The notes under the pieces: model-generated
Told to the model about the DNA's origin: nothing
Databases searched by the model: none
What the model saw: only the letters and a program-made list of their open reading frames with translations
Part shown: piece by piece, positions 62,486 to 64,000 of the stretch
Numbering within the stretch: the stretch's first letter is position 1
How the letters are laid out: each line of letters begins with the position of its first letter
Made by a program: the position numbers and the translations under genes
From: Collinsella tanakaei YIT 12063
Lineage (GTDB): Bacteria > Actinomycetota > Coriobacteriia > Coriobacteriales > Coriobacteriaceae
Assembly (NCBI RefSeq): GCF_000225705.1
Contig: NZ_JH126467.1
Span: 1 to 64,000 of the forward strand
Reading direction: 5' to 3'
Length of the DNA: 64,000 nt

Positions 62486-62692
62486 TTTGCGAGGAATTAC
62501 TATACGTGATTGCCAGGGTGGATGCAAGCATAAATATCGAATGTGTTCGCAGTGTGGAATGAGCAGGTATTTATGGGTGCCCTGACGGGTGGCTGCTGTA
62601 GTGCGGGCAAGCGCGTGGTGGTGGCGGCTTGGTGTTGGCGTAGCGCCGCGCGTAATGGAGCGATATTGTTGCTTGGATGTGCGGCGACGGTT

Positions 62693-62851
62693 TGGTTCCA
62701 ATCGATACATGTATTAGATTGGACCATATTGAACCTCTTCATATGGTCCGCTGTAATACCACTGTTGAAATCGGTATTACAGCGGACCAGAAAAATCAGA
62801 AAAAGTGGTTATCTATAATACCGATCTCATTTTACGTATTACCAGGAACCA
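62693..62851. repeat. Cluster of hairpin repeat units, core GTAATACC-N12-GGTATTAC
   Basis: Unit TGGTTCCAAT / ATTGGACCA (62693-62726, one bulge); a perfect 17-bp stem TGGTCCGCTGTAATACC with its complement around a 12-nt loop (62744-62789); and TGGTT...ATAATACC-N12-CGTATTAC...GAACCA (62806-62851). The spacer between the last two (CCAGAAAAATCAGAAAAAG) nearly repeats the one at 27357-27375. Same family as at 27260-27481. Confidence 0.88.
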
Positions 62852-63052
62852 CTTTGGATCCAAATAGTGGCTCAAAGTAATACATGTATCGGATCATGCC
62901 GCTTCGCAGTGGCCCTCCCGCTCGGCTCGCCATCCCGGCGGACAACTCCAACGCTGGTACCAGAGGGGGGGAGGGCGTCTTTACAGCACGGGGATAGCGG
63001 GGAGCGGCAAGTTCAGGGCAGGTCAACGTCCCACCAACTGCCCGCGTACATA

Positions 63053-63086
63053 CCAAAAAGGGCGCCCATATGGACGCCCTAAAAAG
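63053..63086 (-). terminator. Terminator of the tRNA-Gly/tRNA-Cys transcript
   Basis: On the minus strand AGGGCG / CGCCCT with a 10-nt loop followed by TTTTT. Confidence 0.75.
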
Positions 63087-63089
63087 TTC

Positions 63090-63163
63090 TGGAGGCGAAG
63101 CCCGGATTCGAACCGGGGGTAAAGGCTTTGCAGGCCTCTGCCTTACCACTTGGCCACTTCGCC
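63090..63163 (-). tRNA. tRNA-Cys (anticodon GCA)
   Basis: 74 nt with CCA. Acceptor GGCGAAG/CTTCGCC, anticodon loop CTGCAAA (GCA), T-arm CCCGGTTCGAATCCGGG. Transcribed after the tRNA-Gly copy at 63208 on the minus strand. Confidence 0.97.
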
Positions 63164-63207
63164 GATATGCAAAGGGCCGAAAAAGGAATCGGCCCTCAAG
63201 CAAGCAA

Positions 63208-63283
63208 TGGAGCGGACAACGGGGCTCGAACCCGCGACCCCAACCTTGGCAAGGTTGTGCTCTACCAACTGAGCCATGTCCGC
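63208..63283 (-). tRNA. tRNA-Gly (anticodon GCC), copy 3
   Basis: Same sequence as the two copies at 62328 and 62410. It precedes tRNA-Cys by 44 nt on the minus strand. Confidence 0.97.
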
Positions 63284-63438
63284 TTGCGAGAAAGTAATAT
63301 ACGCGATTCTTGGGGTCGTTGCAAGCGGAATCTTAAAAAAATATGCGCCGCAGCTAAAATGATGACTGTTTGTAGATAGATGGCCGCTATCATGCCTGCA
63401 TGCGGTCGCGCTGTTCGAATGAGAGGGGAGGACCGTAC

Positions 63439-64000
63439 GTGTTCGCAATCACCGTGCTCATCCTTGCAGTGTTCTTGCTGTTCAGGCTGGGAATCCTTCT
63501 TGTTCAGAAGTACCATGACGCCCGCGGCACCGGCCGTTCGTTTAAGCGCATGCTCAAAAGCGGCGCGCTCGATGCGCAGGTGTATGAGGAAGCCGTTTGG
63601 TCTGAGGTCGAGCATTTTGGCAAAAAGCGACTGCGGGCCAAGATCTCGCGCGAGCAGCAACGCATCATCCGCGCCGCCAAAACGCAGATGCGCGATGACT
63701 TTTTGGACGATATCCAACCAGGGTTCTACCAATACATCATCATCTTTCTGATCGCGTCCATCTTGGGCTTGGTGCTCGAGATGGTCTGGATGTTCGTCAT
63801 GTTCGGCATCGTCGAGAGTCGCGTCGGCCTGGTTTGGGGTCCGTTTTCTCCGCTCTACGGGTTCGGCGCCGTTCTGCTTACCATGCTTTTATGGAAGCTG
63901 CGTAAAAAACCGTGGTGGGTGATCTTCGTCGTGTCGGCGGTCACCGGCGGCCTTCTCGAGCAGGGGACGGGCTGGTGCATGGAATACTTCATGCACGCGG
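63439..64000 (+). CDS. Membrane protein of the COG4905 (CmpB-like ABC permease) type, start only
   Basis: Starts at a GTG at 63439 (VFAITVLILAVFLLF), with GAGGGGAGGA seven nt upstream, and runs open past the window end (187 codons visible). A first helix, a charged cytoplasmic stretch (FGKKRLRAKISREQQRII) and then helices with GFYQYIIIFLIASILGLVLE and VWGPFSPLYGFGAVLL. The GPxxPxYGFGA-type block and GLLEQGTGW match the COG4905 putative permease family. Function unknown. Confidence 0.8.
   Translation, partial: MFAITVLILAVFLLFRLGILLVQKYHDARGTGRSFKRMLKSGALDAQVYEEAVWSEVEHFGKKRLRAKISREQQRIIRAAKTQMRDDFLDDIQPGFYQYIIIFLIASILGLVLEMVWMFVMFGIVESRVGLVWGPFSPLYGFGAVLLTMLLWKLRKKPWWVIFVVSAVTGGLLEQGTGWCMEYFMHA

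Larger units (their letters stand above)
62486..63089. other. Intergenic stretch with a hairpin-repeat cluster, no gene
   Basis: About 600 bp between tRNA genes. It holds the repeat cluster at 62693-62851; the remainder (62486-62690 and 62890-63050) shows no supported frame. Confidence 0.5.

Noticed and set aside
62328-63283. Repeated 76-bp units suggesting a CRISPR or tandem repeat
   Set aside because: They fold as tRNA-Gly(GCC) genes.

Overview
The window looks like chromosome of a GC-rich gut actinobacterium of the class Coriobacteriia, most likely Collinsella or a close relative. The evidence is the high-GC codon use, polytopic membrane LuxR-type regulators, two peptide-type ABC systems with twin-arginine-like lipoproteins, the actinobacterial/Firmicutes gene order rapZ-yvcK-whiA followed by gapA-pgk-tpiA-gpmI-secG, and a FemAB plus D-aspartate-ligase-like pair for a peptidoglycan cross-bridge. 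The species call is inference.

Layout. 1-430: one end of an IS21-type element (istA start, minus strand). 635-2020: a membrane protein and a histidine phosphatase. 2034-5309: an AT-richer patch with an ABC ATPase and a DUF1430-like 'bacteriocin-associated' permease. The permease is split by a 66-bp insertion bounded by 37-bp direct repeats, and is followed by a small membrane peptide. 5526-9606: two FAD oxidoreductases and an Mrp/ApbC ATPase. 10118-16999: a double-module membrane LuxR regulator, then a tightly overlapping operon of a small secreted protein, an anchored exported protein, two permeases, an ATPase and another exported protein. 17258-20134: uvrA behind a LexA-like box. 20660-22454: an SDR, a degenerate tRNA-Thr-like gene and a YbaK deacylase. 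22566-28785: cell-wall genes (NlpC/P60 hydrolase, MurJ, FemAB, D-Asp-ligase-like ATP-grasp). 28949-30847: uvrC. 31299-39840: a probable sialic acid locus (four-gene peptide-type ABC importer, nanA, nanK, nanE). 40030-42911: rapZ-yvcK-whiA. 43116-48314: glycolysis and secG. 48799-52090: mannose-family PTS with DUF956/ManO. 52460-58481: a five-gene oligopeptide importer. 58748-62159: tRNA-Leu, then a PP2C (SpoIIE-type) phosphatase and a STAS-kinase fusion. 62328-63283: three tRNA-Gly(GCC) and one tRNA-Cys. 63439 to the end: start of a membrane protein.

How the genes work together. The sialic acid genes would import sialic acid, split off ManNAc, phosphorylate it and epimerise it to GlcNAc-6-P. 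The PTS and the glycolytic genes handle sugars downstream. MurJ, FemAB and the ATP-grasp ligase act on lipid II export and cross-bridge synthesis. The phosphatase and the STAS-kinase fusion form a partner-switching pair.

Most interesting non-coding signals: (a) a family of interspersed hairpins with core GTAATACC-N12-GGTATTAC whose variable stem bases covary between copies (27260-27481, 62693-62851, degenerate forms at 20354-20558 and 42932-42975); (b) a recurrent intergenic motif TTTTGGACGAGGATT on both strands near many genes; (c) the 37-bp repeats splitting the DUF1430-like permease, where deletion of one repeat unit would restore the frame; (d) a perfect 10-bp stem just after the small secreted protein gene.
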